DNA from: Solibacillus sp. FSL R7-0682
GTDB taxonomy: Bacteria; Bacillota; Bacilli; Bacillales_A; Planococcaceae
Assembly: GCF_038005985.1 (NCBI RefSeq)
Contig: NZ_JBBOUI010000001.1
Location: 2,748,001 to 2,812,000 of the forward strand
Length of the DNA: 64,000 nucleotides
Direction of reading: 5' to 3'
Notes under the pieces: model-generated
What the model saw: only the letters and a program-made list of their open reading frames with translations
What the model was told of the DNA's origin: nothing
Database searches by the model: none
Part shown: in pieces, positions 9,490 through 17,688 of the stretch
Layout: every line of letters begins with the position of its first letter
How positions within the stretch are numbered: position 1 is the first letter of the stretch
Made by a program: the position numbers and the translations under genes

Positions 9490-11144
9490 AAGGTTTTACC
9501 TTCCTTTTCGTTTTCTTCATTATCTAATTGTTCAGACTCTTGCTGATCAAAATATTGCGGCAAATATGCATGTACTGTTAATGAATCTAAATCTTTCTTC
9601 ATACTAAACCAATTTTTGTTCGTATGAGCTGCTAAACGAATTGTGCCATCTGAAAGTTGTTCCACCCATATACGGCGGTGATTCCAATAAGATCCGATAA
9701 TGACACCAAGCATAAAGATAAAGCCGCCGACAAATAGTATTGGAAGTGTGCGGTCGTAACGAATCGTCAACCCAGACATATTACGCATTTCGACATTCGA
9801 GAATTTCATTTTGTATTGATTTTCACCGTCAGGCTCAAGCGTTTGTTGAATCGCTACAAAGCTTGTCTCCCCATCTGGTGTTTCGGGTGTGAACATTTTA
9901 AATATAAATGCTGGATTATTTGGGGTTTGTGTTGCTGTTTGTGGCACCCCTTCTTTAAATCCTGAGAAATCCGGATAGTAACCTAGTAAATTTACTTTTG
10001 CCCCGTTTTCTAAATCATACGTATCTTTTGGATCAGTTAAATCAATGCTAACTTGTCCTAAAGAAACTTCAGTCTCTTTATTTGTTAACTCAAAAACCAT
10101 CGTTTTTAATTCATTTAAACGATAATCCATTTGGTAGATTGCATAGCCCTCATGTTTAAGCGGATGGTTCACTCGAATTTCATAACTTTTTATTTCAGCC
10201 AAATTCTCAGATTGACCAGCAACCGCTCCCTCTTCCTGTTTAAAAAGGGTCACATCCGTTTGGAAGTTTTTTGCTACTACGTTAACCCCTTGCTTTAATT
10301 GCTCCCCTTGTGGATCATTGTCGTAAGTTTCTAAAATAAATCGATCGTTATGTAAGAAATAGCCGTCCATGCCTGGAATAGCACGCGTTTCTCCTTCACG
10401 TAGCCACATCGATTCATCAACATAAAAACCAGGTACTAAATGAAGCATAACACCAATTATAAAGACAATTAGTCCAACATGGTTAACATAGGGGCCGTAA
10501 CGAGAAAAACGCCCTCGCTCCGCTAAAAGTGCATTGTCTTCTCGACGTACATTATAATTTAATTCTTTTAATTTTTTCTCTACTAACGATAACGTCTCTT
10601 CCTTATTTTCAGTAGGTTGTCCCTCTGCAATAATGCGTTGTCGTTTCATAAAGCTTTGATGTCTTTTTACTCGCTGATTTTTTAATGATTTATGTAAAGG
10701 AATTCCTCGGTCAATACTGGCAATAATAATGGATACACCTAACATTAATACAAGTATTTGGAACCAAATAGATGAATAAAGATCCGATAAACCTAACGTA
10801 TAGTATATTTCACCGAACCAACCGTAAACATCTGAATAATACGCTTCCTTCTCTGCGTCAGTTGCTACACTAACATAAAATTCTTGAGGTAAAATTGTAC
10901 CAATGGATGCTGCTATTAAATTTAAAATGATAAGTGCTATACCAACTTTTACACTCGAGAAAAAATTCCAAACTTTATCGATTATTGATTTGTTATACGT
11001 TTTTGAACGAATCGCAGTTCCTTCATAACGCATGTCTGCAATTTTTTTATCTTTTTCCTCTGCAGTAAGCGGCCTTCCACATTTTTGGCAGAGCTTTGTA
11101 CCTTCTGGATTTTCGTGCCCGCATTCACAAATAATTTTATTCAT
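9486..11144 (-). CDS. resB: Cytochrome c biogenesis protein ResB
   Basis: This 552-residue membrane protein has four hydrophobic helices and a large extracytoplasmic domain, the ResB/Ccs1 half of the system II cytochrome c synthase. The N-terminus carries a four-Cys zinc ribbon (CECGHENPEGTKLCQKCG, Cys6, 8, 20 and 23) ahead of the ResB domain, as in several Bacillus ResB proteins. It lies 11 bases after resA and overlaps resC. The charged C-terminal tail (EESEQLDNEENEKEGK type) is variable. Confidence 0.94.
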   Translation of the reverse strand: MNKIICECGHENPEGTKLCQKCGRPLTAEEKDKKIADMRYEGTAIRSKTYNKSIIDKVWNFFSSVKVGIALIILNLIAASIGTILPQEFYVSVATDAEKEAYYSDVYGWFGEIYYTLGLSDLYSSIWFQILVLMLGVSIIIASIDRGIPLHKSLKNQRVKRHQSFMKRQRIIAEGQPTENKEETLSLVEKKLKELNYNVRREDNALLAERGRFSRYGPYVNHVGLIVFIIGVMLHLVPGFYVDESMWLREGETRAIPGMDGYFLHNDRFILETYDNDPQGEQLKQGVNVVAKNFQTDVTLFKQEEGAVAGQSENLAEIKSYEIRVNHPLKHEGYAIYQMDYRLNELKTMVFELTNKETEVSLGQVSIDLTDPKDTYDLENGAKVNLLGYYPDFSGFKEGVPQTATQTPNNPAFIFKMFTPETPDGETSFVAIQQTLEPDGENQYKMKFSNVEMRNMSGLTIRYDRTLPILFVGGFIFMLGVIIGSYWNHRRIWVEQLSDGTIRLAAHTNKNWFSMKKDLDSLTVHAYLPQYFDQQESEQLDNEENEKEGKTL

Positions 11145-11155
11145 TGCGTTAACTC

Positions 11156-11689
11156 CTATTCCGGCTTAATCGAATCCATATACTGAGCTATTTGTTGCTC
11201 ACTCATTTCACCTTTAGTAATGCGTTCGATTTCACCATTCGGTTTAATGAAAATAGTAGTTGGGAGTGGACCAATATTGTAGGCAGTAAAAACACTCTTT
11301 GTTTTATCAATGGCAACCGGGAATGTCATGCCCATATTAGCAACGTAATTTTTTACTTCAAATTCAGATTGCGCAAAATTTACTGCTATTATTTGAACAC
11401 CTTCATTTTTAAAAGCTTTATATTGTCTCGTCATCGCTGGGAATTCACGTTCACATGGCTCACACCAAGTGCCCCAAAAATTTAAAACAACGCCTTGCCC
11501 CTCATAATCTGCTAAACGATGCTTTTTACCATTTAAATCAACTACTTCAAAATCCGGCGCCTCTGCCCCTACTTTAATGATTTCTATTTTATCTTTTGTA
11601 ACAGCTGCAAAAACAGTGTACCCTATGGCAATTGCTAGTATTGCTAAAATAATACCACGTGTAACAGAACGACGCTTTTTCTTTTCCAA
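11156..11689 (-). CDS. resA: Thiol-disulfide oxidoreductase ResA
   Basis: A membrane-anchored thioredoxin-fold protein that reduces apocytochrome c cysteines outside the membrane. Signal anchor at about residues 10-30; active site CEPC at Cys76-Cys79 within FWGTWCEPCE. The Glu between the cysteines is typical of ResA. Length 177 (B. subtilis about 179). First gene of resABCDE, with an AAAGGAGG SD. Confidence 0.95.
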   Translation of the reverse strand: MEKKKRRSVTRGIILAILAIAIGYTVFAAVTKDKIEIIKVGAEAPDFEVVDLNGKKHRLADYEGQGVVLNFWGTWCEPCEREFPAMTRQYKAFKNEGVQIIAVNFAQSEFEVKNYVANMGMTFPVAIDKTKSVFTAYNIGPLPTTIFIKPNGEIERITKGEMSEQQIAQYMDSIKPE

Positions 11690-11727
11690 ATAAAAACCTC
11701 CTTTCTTTTAGCAAACTTCTGTTGCCT

Positions 11728-11756
11728 ATTATAGCAAATTAATACAATTAACTAAT
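11728..11756 (-). promoter_or_regulatory. Candidate promoter of res operon
   Basis: The minus strand has a perfect TATAAT (11733-11728) about 39 bases before the resA start. At 17-base spacing the -35 is poor (ATTAGT), which would fit an activator-dependent promoter such as one bound by ResD. No clear ResD site was identified. Confidence 0.4.
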
Positions 11757-11803
11757 GATTTTATTATGAAGGATTTATGAACGTTACTACTATATTTCCG
11801 GTG

Positions 11804-12538
11804 TTAATCTAATTTACCTGTTTCCGCTAATACACGTAACAGCTTTACTTCGTGTTTTGTTAACTCACGGTATTCACCGGGTGTTAACCCTGCTAAGTCT
11901 AAAAAGGCAAAGCGCTCACGCTTTAATTTAACAACTGGTGTACCGATTGCTTCAAACATTCGACGTACTTGACGGTTTTTTCCTTCGTGAATCGTAATTT
12001 CACAAATGGCTTTACCTGCCTTTTCATCAAAGCTTGTCATACTTACTTTTGCAGGCGCAGTTTTGCCATCTTCTAAACGGATTCCGCCTTGCAGCTTCAT
12101 TAAGCCTTGTTTTGTTGGGACGCCTTTTACACGTGCAATATACGTCTTATCAATTTTAAATTTCGGATGAGTCATTAAATTTGAAAATTCACCGTCATTT
12201 GTTAATAATAGTAAGCCAGTTGTATCATAATCTAGACGACCAACTGGGAAAATTCGTTGGTGAACACGCTTTTTAAAAATATCTGTAACTGTTTTACGAC
12301 CTTTATCATCTGTTACTGCTGAAATGTAGCCACGTGGTTTATATAATAAGAAGTATACTTTATCTTCTTTTTCTAATTTCACGCCTTCAACTTCGATCTC
12401 GTCTGAATTTGACACCTTAGTTCCCAATTCGCGGACGATATTACCATTTACTCTAACTTTACCTTCTAAAATTAATTGCTCTGCTTTTCGTCTTGATGCT
12501 ACTCCTGCATAAGCAATAACTTTTTGTAATCTTTCCAT
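11804..12538 (-). CDS. rluB: 23S rRNA pseudouridine synthase RluB
   Basis: An N-terminal S4 RNA-binding domain (MERLQKVIAYAGVASRRKAEQLI) is followed by the RsuA/RluB catalytic domain with the Asp motif GRLDYDTTGLLLLTNDG. It isomerises a uridine near the peptidyl-transferase centre of 23S rRNA. 244 residues, full length, good SD. In B. subtilis rluB (ypuL) is also just upstream of resA; here the spmA-spmB pair that normally precedes it is missing. Confidence 0.93.
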   Translation of the reverse strand: MERLQKVIAYAGVASRRKAEQLILEGKVRVNGNIVRELGTKVSNSDEIEVEGVKLEKEDKVYFLLYKPRGYISAVTDDKGRKTVTDIFKKRVHQRIFPVGRLDYDTTGLLLLTNDGEFSNLMTHPKFKIDKTYIARVKGVPTKQGLMKLQGGIRLEDGKTAPAKVSMTSFDEKAGKAICEITIHEGKNRQVRRMFEAIGTPVVKLKRERFAFLDLAGLTPGEYRELTKHEVKLLRVLAETGKLD

Positions 12539-12689
12539 AAGTTCACCTCATTGATTGATAAATTGCAGTAAACGTATACCTTCACAGCATTCGCCTCTGC
12601 ATATTTTAACTGTTGAAAATTATGTCATACTTTCCTTCAATATTAAAGAAAATTAACTTTTCTAATAATAGGGTAACATTTACAAAAGA

Positions 12690-13664
12690 TTAATTTCTTC
12701 TTACTAGTTTCGTCATGAGTAATTCATCTTTTAAATACACATGCCAAACTGCACGTTTCGATTTATCAACCCTCGATAAATAAACAACATGACGAAATTG
12801 CTCTAGCTCGCCTTTTTTAATGAGTACACGCATAGGCTCTTGTAAATAAATTGTCACATCGTTTTGTTTGTATGGCCCTTTATCGGCGATTGTAACAATG
12901 TCGTATTCCCGTTCGATTTCATCGGCTAAATTACGGTGGACATTCCAATCATTTCCTTCATTTATTGTAACGATAATAAATTGTTTTTGTTCCCGCTCAA
13001 AAAAAGTGGCGAGTGTACGTCCTGCGACCTTTGTGTAGCCTGTCTTACCAATTGTCGCTCCAATGTCCTGATGCAACAATCGGTGTTTATTACTCCAATG
13101 TGCACCTTCTTTATACAATTTTGTTGATGCAATTTTACGAAATGCTTCATTTTGCATCGCTATTTGCAACATTTTCGCCGTATCATAAGCTGACGCTAAG
13201 TGTGTTGGCTCATGGAGGCCTGTCGGATTATCAAAATGTGTTTGCTTAAGACCATTGTATTGTGCTTGTTCATTCATAAGTTGAACAAACCCTTCCACTG
13301 AACCACCAACGTGCTCAGCTAAAGCCACTGCAGCATCATTTCCAGAACGCATCATTAAACCATAAAGCAAATGCTCAACAGTATAGACTTGCCCTTCCTC
13401 TACATAGATTGATGAACCTTCAACTAGTGAAGCTCGTTTTGAAATTGTCACTTCGTCTGATAGCTCACTATTTTCAAGAACGACATATGCCGTCCAGATT
13501 TTTGTCAAACTGGCAATTGGAAGCGGAATATGCTCATTTGATCCCATTAATGTTCGACCATTTTGCATATCCATTACAACATAGCTACGTCCTTGCGCTT
13601 CACTAGTAGAGCTATTTAAAAACACAAGTAAGCCTACTACTACGCACACAAACCACTTTTTCAA
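12690..13664 (-). CDS. D-alanyl-D-alanine carboxypeptidase (DacB/DacF-like)
   Basis: A secreted low-molecular-weight penicillin-binding protein that trims the fifth D-Ala from peptidoglycan stem peptides. Signal peptide about residues 1-23; active-site motifs SLTK (Ser52-Lys55), SGN (107-109) and KTG (207-209). At 324 residues it is shorter than B. subtilis DacB or DacF, with a reduced C-terminal domain. It sits where dacB sits in B. subtilis, between scpB and rluB, and no dacF is found next to spoIIAA. It may therefore be the spore-cortex enzyme of this genome, but that is inference. Twelve bases separate it from scpB. Confidence 0.85.
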   Translation of the reverse strand: MKKWFVCVVVGLLVFLNSSTSEAQGRSYVVMDMQNGRTLMGSNEHIPLPIASLTKIWTAYVVLENSELSDEVTISKRASLVEGSSIYVEEGQVYTVEHLLYGLMMRSGNDAAVALAEHVGGSVEGFVQLMNEQAQYNGLKQTHFDNPTGLHEPTHLASAYDTAKMLQIAMQNEAFRKIASTKLYKEGAHWSNKHRLLHQDIGATIGKTGYTKVAGRTLATFFEREQKQFIIVTINEGNDWNVHRNLADEIEREYDIVTIADKGPYKQNDVTIYLQEPMRVLIKKGELEQFRHVVYLSRVDKSKRAVWHVYLKDELLMTKLVRRN

Positions 13665-13676
13665 TTAGTCACTCCT

Positions 13677-14264
13677 TTAGTTTTGATTAAATGTTTCCTG
13701 GAATTTCGTTAAAAATAAATCCGTTGGTTGATCATCATCCTGCTCAACATGCTCAGGTAATGGCGGCAATTCGTTAATATTCTGTAACCCGAAATAGTTT
13801 AAAAACTCTTTCGTTGTTCCATATAGAATCGCTCGACCTGTACCTTCTGCTCGACCTACCTCTTGTACAAGAGCACGTGAAACAAGTGTAGCAATTGGTC
13901 GTTCACTTTTCACGCCTCGTAAATCCTCTACCTCAGCGCGAGTAATTGGTTGCTTATAGGCAATGATCGCTAATACTTCAAGGGAAGCACCTGTTAAAAC
14001 TTGATTTGTTGGGTTTTCAATTAATTTTTTTAACGTTGCAGACATATCTGGTTTTGTTGTTAATTGATACGTACCGGCTAGTTGTTTTATTGTAATGCCA
14101 CGCATTTCGGATTCATTATATTGTGATTCCAATTCGCTTAATCCAGCTTCAATATCCATCGTGTCTACTTCTATATATTGTGCTAGTTGCTTAACAGTCA
14201 TTCCTTCATCCCCAGCTACGAATAATAGTGCCTCAATTCGGCTCAATAAATTGTTCGAGTTCAT
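13677..14264 (-). CDS. scpB: Segregation and condensation protein B
   Basis: ScpB is the winged-helix dimer that binds the kleisin ScpA in the SMC condensin complex. The sequence has the typical ALLFVAGDEGMTVKQLA start and the TNQVLTGASLEVLAIIAYKQPITRAEVE core (quoted in parts: TGASLEVLAIIAY, KQPITRAEVE). 195 residues from the ATG at 14264, nine bases after an AAGGAGG SD; the TTG at 14270 is too close to it. It overlaps the end of scpA by 32 bases. Confidence 0.94.
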   Translation of the reverse strand: MNSNNLLSRIEALLFVAGDEGMTVKQLAQYIEVDTMDIEAGLSELESQYNESEMRGITIKQLAGTYQLTTKPDMSATLKKLIENPTNQVLTGASLEVLAIIAYKQPITRAEVEDLRGVKSERPIATLVSRALVQEVGRAEGTGRAILYGTTKEFLNYFGLQNINELPPLPEHVEQDDDQPTDLFLTKFQETFNQN

Positions 14265-15015
14265 CGCCAATATCCTCCTTTTGTAGCAATACAGTTAAAT
14301 CATCGAAGTTATTTTGTTGCTCCACAAAAACAACTTGGCGCTTCATCAATTCTAATAATGTTAAAAATGTTAGCACAAGGGTTGGTTTATCATCTGCCTC
14401 AAAAAGCGTTGAAAACATAACTTTCCCACCTGCGCCTTTTAAAATATTTACGACCGTACGCATTTGATCTTTCACTGAAATTTCTTGTCTTGCAATTCTT
14501 GTAGCTAAAGGCTTTTTCAATTGCTTACGACGCATTAACTTTTGGAAAGCACTTAACATATCATACACATTTACATTTTGGTCAAATAATACAAGCTGTT
14601 CATCCGGCATAAATTCCGACAAATCCGCTGGTGCTTTCGTGAAAACTTGCCCACGTTCGCTTTCTAATTCTTGCAATTGAACTGCAGCTTCTTTATATTT
14701 TTTATATTCGATTAAGCGAGCTACTAACTCATCACGTGGATCGGGCTCGTCAACTTCGAGTTCAGTCTCGTCTATTTCACCTTCATGAATTGGGATTAGC
14801 ATACGACTTTTAATAGCAAGTAATGTTGCAGCCATTACTAAATATTCGCTTGCTTCATTTAATTCTAACGTTTGCATCGCATGGATATGATCAATATATT
14901 GTTCCGTCAGTTCTGCCATTGGAATATCATAAATATCAATTTCCAAGCGATGAATTAAATGTAATAATAAATCTAGTGGCCCTGAAAAGGCATCAAGCTT
15001 CACTTCATAAGACAT
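14233..15015 (-). CDS. scpA: Segregation and condensation protein A (kleisin)
   Basis: ScpA bridges SMC heads during chromosome segregation. The N-terminal motif FSGPLDLLLHLI and the C-terminal winged-helix region (VTFLTLLELMKR type) are clear. The ATG at 15015 (MSYEVKLDAF) is eight bases after GGTGG; the GTG at 15027 lies within that SD, so I exclude it. 260 residues, full length. Operon scpA-scpB-carboxypeptidase. Confidence 0.94.
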   Translation of the reverse strand: MSYEVKLDAFSGPLDLLLHLIHRLEIDIYDIPMAELTEQYIDHIHAMQTLELNEASEYLVMAATLLAIKSRMLIPIHEGEIDETELEVDEPDPRDELVARLIEYKKYKEAAVQLQELESERGQVFTKAPADLSEFMPDEQLVLFDQNVNVYDMLSAFQKLMRRKQLKKPLATRIARQEISVKDQMRTVVNILKGAGGKVMFSTLFEADDKPTLVLTFLTLLELMKRQVVFVEQQNNFDDLTVLLQKEDIGDELEQFIEPN

Positions 15016-15190
15016 TTTATTTACCACCTGTCAATTCTAGTCGAAAATTGAAGCATCTTGTACAACTTTCACTCGGAATAATTTTTTAATATTTCGGTCT
15101 TAGTAAGACCAAATTCATAACGCAAAAATTAGCGAAAAATACACGCTGATTAATGCTCCACTTTAATAGTATAAAAGAAAGGTGAGAACA

Positions 15191-15691
15191 ATGCATCCTT
15201 TGTTTCATCCACTGTTTGTCGATTACTGTGCTTATTTTAACGACAATAAAGATTATTTTGAATGCCACGAGGTATTAGAAGAATATTGGAAAGAAATTGC
15301 ACCAGGTGAAAAGTTTCATCCGCTCGTAGGGTATGTGCAATTAGCGACGAGTATGTATCATTGGCGTAGAGAAAATTTTGCCGGTGCGAGTAGAACTTTG
15401 CAAAAAGCAATCAATAATTTTGAACAAAATCAATTTGATATATTTTTCTCATTTATTGACCTTCCACACCTTTTAAATGATATGAAAAAATGTCACTTCA
15501 ACATGATTCATCATAAGCCTTTTTCTGAAATTCTATTACCTATTACAAACAAGGAACTTCAACTACTAGTTAATGAAAAAATAACCACCCTTCCTTCACT
15601 TTCAAAGCAGTTTATTTTCAATAAGCATATGCTAAGGGACCGTTCAGAAATTCTTTCAGCAAGAGAACAGAAAAAAAGAAGTCGAGATTAG
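15191..15691 (+). CDS. DUF309 family protein (YpuF-like)
   Basis: A 166-residue soluble helical protein with the family motif YFECHEVLEEYWK followed by LVGYVQLATSMYHWRR, typical of DUF309. Its biochemical role is unknown. The ATG at 15191 follows AAAGGTGAG. It is the only plus-strand gene in this block, divergent from scpA and convergent with ribT: its TAG stop overlaps the ribT TAA stop by four bases. B. subtilis ypuF also sits beside scpA. Confidence 0.85.
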   Translation: MHPLFHPLFVDYCAYFNDNKDYFECHEVLEEYWKEIAPGEKFHPLVGYVQLATSMYHWRRENFAGASRTLQKAINNFEQNQFDIFFSFIDLPHLLNDMKKCHFNMIHHKPFSEILLPITNKELQLLVNEKITTLPSLSKQFIFNKHMLRDRSEILSAREQKKRSRD

Positions 15692-15703
15692 TCGACTTCT
15701 TTT
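15674..15703. terminator. Bidirectional terminator overlapping two stop codons
   Basis: AAAAGAAGTCGA / TCGACTTCTTTT forms a strong stem that contains the overlapping, convergent stop codons of the DUF309 gene and ribT, with T-runs on both strands. Confidence 0.8.
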
Positions 15704-16047
15704 AATATAGGTATACATTTTTCAACGAAAGTCTTCGTTTCTTCATTTGCTAAAATTTGCTCATATCCATGCTCGCGAAGCTCTTGCAACATCTCAAGTG
15801 CAACACCTTCACCTCTATAAGACGGGATTACCGTTATATGTTGAATAGTTGCAATATTATTTTCCTCAACTAAACCTACTGATCCAACGTATTCTTCGCC
15901 TTTTTTCCATAAATAAAGTGTCCAATTTTCGTTTTGCTCGTAATGCTGAATGGTTTCCATTAAGCGCTTAATGTCCTTTTCTTGTGGCATTAATGAAAGT
16001 AAGCCCATTGCAATTTTTTCAAGTGCTTTTTTATATCGAACTAACAT
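15688..16047 (-). CDS. ribT: RibT-like GNAT acetyltransferase
   Basis: A 119-residue GNAT-fold protein with the family start MLVRYKKALEKIAMGLLS and an acetyl-CoA binding loop (PSYRGEGVALEML). It matches RibT, which in B. subtilis ends the rib operon; the substrate is not known. Here ribDEAH are absent and ribT remains alone between lysA and the DUF309/scpA genes, a trace of the ancestral order. The ATG at 16047 fits the GAGGGA SD better than the GTG at 16053. Confidence 0.85.
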   Translation of the reverse strand: MLVRYKKALEKIAMGLLSLMPQEKDIKRLMETIQHYEQNENWTLYLWKKGEEYVGSVGLVEENNIATIQHITVIPSYRGEGVALEMLQELREHGYEQILANEETKTFVEKCIPILKEVD

Positions 16048-16146
16048 TTTCACATTCCCTCAATTCTACCATTGCAAATGCTATCAAAAGTTTGATTGAA
16101 ATGCAATAACACAATTTTCCAACGTTCCAATGAGCGGCACGGCACA

Positions 16147-16263
16147 TTACGATTTCGTAAACATGTAAACTAACGGACTAATGACATAAATAAATAGTAG
16201 AGACCAAAGTATAACCCCGGCTACTAAACCGATTCCCCATTTTGCTTGTTTTGATAATTTCAT
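16147..16263 (-). CDS. 38-aa membrane microprotein behind lysA
   Basis: The 38 codons read MKLSKQAKWGIGLVAGVILW then a second hydrophobic stretch and MFTKS. It starts three bases after the lysA stop, with the SD (GGGTGAG) inside the last lysA codons, so it is probably translationally coupled. One long or two short membrane helices are predicted. I recognise no family. Likely real because of coupling, SD and hydrophobic pattern; codon use matches its neighbours. Confidence 0.65.
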   Translation of the reverse strand: MKLSKQAKWGIGLVAGVILWSLLFIYVISPLVYMFTKS

Positions 16264-16266
16264 CGA

Positions 16267-17586
16267 TTACTCACCCTTTTTAAATGCTAGCGGGAGATCA
16301 TTTGCGACGATATCTTCATAGCTTTCTCGCTTAATTGCTAACTGATGCTCGCCATTTTCTACGAATATGACTGCAGGTCTTGGTAATCGATTATAGTTTG
16401 ATGCCATTGAATAACCATATGCTCCGGTACAGAACATCGCCAAAATATCATCTGTTTGTGCTTGTTGTAATGCTGCATCAATAATTAATTTATCGCCTGA
16501 CTCACATAACTTTCCTGCAACTGTGTATGTACTAGATTTTGCTTCATTTGCTTTATTAGCAATGATCGCCTCATATTTTGCATCATATAATGCAGGACGA
16601 ATATTGTCACTCATCCCACCATCTACAGCAATATACTCACGTACGCCTGGAACTGTTTTTTGTGAGCCAATTGTATAAAGTGATGTCCCTGCATCTCCTA
16701 CAAGAGAACGACCAGGTTCAATCCAAATTTCCGGCATTGCTAATTTTAACTTAGCACTTTCAGCCTGTACAGTTTTGATCATATCTTCTACATATTCATG
16801 GGGTTCTAGCGGTGTATCATCTTCTGTATATCGAATGCCGAAGCCACCACCTAGATTTAGAACAGTTGCTTCAAATTGATAGTCCTCTTTCCATGTACCC
16901 ATTTTTTGCATTACTTTTTCTGCAGCTAAGCGAAAGCCTTCTGTTTCAAAAATTTGTGACCCGATATGACAATGTAAGCCTAAAAGTTGAATATATTCAT
17001 CATTCACCACTTGCTCAAAAGCTTTGTCTGCTTGCCCGTTAGTTAAGTCAAATCCGAATTTAGAATCCGCTTGTCCTGTTGTAATGAAATCATGTGTATG
17101 TGCCTCTACACCTGGTGTTACACGTAATAATATGTTTATTTTTTGCTTTCGTGCTTGTGCAATCTCTTTAATCAGTGTTATTTCATAAAAGTTATCCACT
17201 ACGATACAGCCAATACCCGTCTGAAAAGCTAAATCTAGCTCTGTAAAAGATTTGTTATTCCCATGGAAATGTATACGATCAGCTGGGAAGCCCGCTTTAA
17301 TTGCTGTATATAATTCTCCACCGGAAACAACATCTAGCGATAAATCTTCTTGTGAAGCTAATTGATAAGCAGCTACGCATGAAAAAGCTTTTGAAGCATA
17401 TGCAACTTGTGCTTTCACACCTAATTTTTTAAATGTGTTAATAAATCCACGCGCACGTTGACGAATTAAAGCCGTATCGTAAATGAATAATGGTGTACCA
17501 TAGTGTTTTGCTAGCTCTATTGTATCTACGCCACCAATTGCTAAATGCCCATGCTCATTTATTTGTTGAGTTCCGTATAAATGCAT
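16267..17586 (-). CDS. lysA: Diaminopimelate decarboxylase
   Basis: A PLP enzyme that makes L-lysine from meso-diaminopimelate, the last step of lysine synthesis. PLP-binding Lys in VAYASKAFSC; conserved LDVVSGGELYTA, LGLHCHIGSQ, GGGFGIRY, EPGRSLVGDAG and the C-terminal CESGD and GAYGYSM motifs are all present. 439 residues from the ATG at 17586 (GGGGAGA SD, five bases). It follows spoVAF as in B. subtilis. No lysine riboswitch is seen upstream. Confidence 0.96.
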   Translation of the reverse strand: MHLYGTQQINEHGHLAIGGVDTIELAKHYGTPLFIYDTALIRQRARGFINTFKKLGVKAQVAYASKAFSCVAAYQLASQEDLSLDVVSGGELYTAIKAGFPADRIHFHGNNKSFTELDLAFQTGIGCIVVDNFYEITLIKEIAQARKQKINILLRVTPGVEAHTHDFITTGQADSKFGFDLTNGQADKAFEQVVNDEYIQLLGLHCHIGSQIFETEGFRLAAEKVMQKMGTWKEDYQFEATVLNLGGGFGIRYTEDDTPLEPHEYVEDMIKTVQAESAKLKLAMPEIWIEPGRSLVGDAGTSLYTIGSQKTVPGVREYIAVDGGMSDNIRPALYDAKYEAIIANKANEAKSSTYTVAGKLCESGDKLIIDAALQQAQTDDILAMFCTGAYGYSMASNYNRLPRPAVIFVENGEHQLAIKRESYEDIVANDLPLAFKKGE

Positions 17587-17688
17587 ATTATTCTCCCCTA
17601 ACTTAGCCAATCCGCGCTAATATTCTTAAAAGTCACAAAATAGTATATGTGAACTTTAACATAGGAGAGAATGTCATGCAATGTGCGT

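Noticed and set aside
10491-10500. TAGGGG-like sequence inside resB as a further operator
   Set aside because: Lacks the second half-site and lies within coding sequence without a -10 at 34 bp.
12936-13249. Several short frames within the carboxypeptidase gene
   Set aside because: Overlap a gene with complete SLTK, SGN and KTG motifs; shadows.
13677-15015. scpA-scpB overlap of 32 bases as a possible frameshift fusion
   Set aside because: Both proteins are complete with own SD; overlap is common for this pair.
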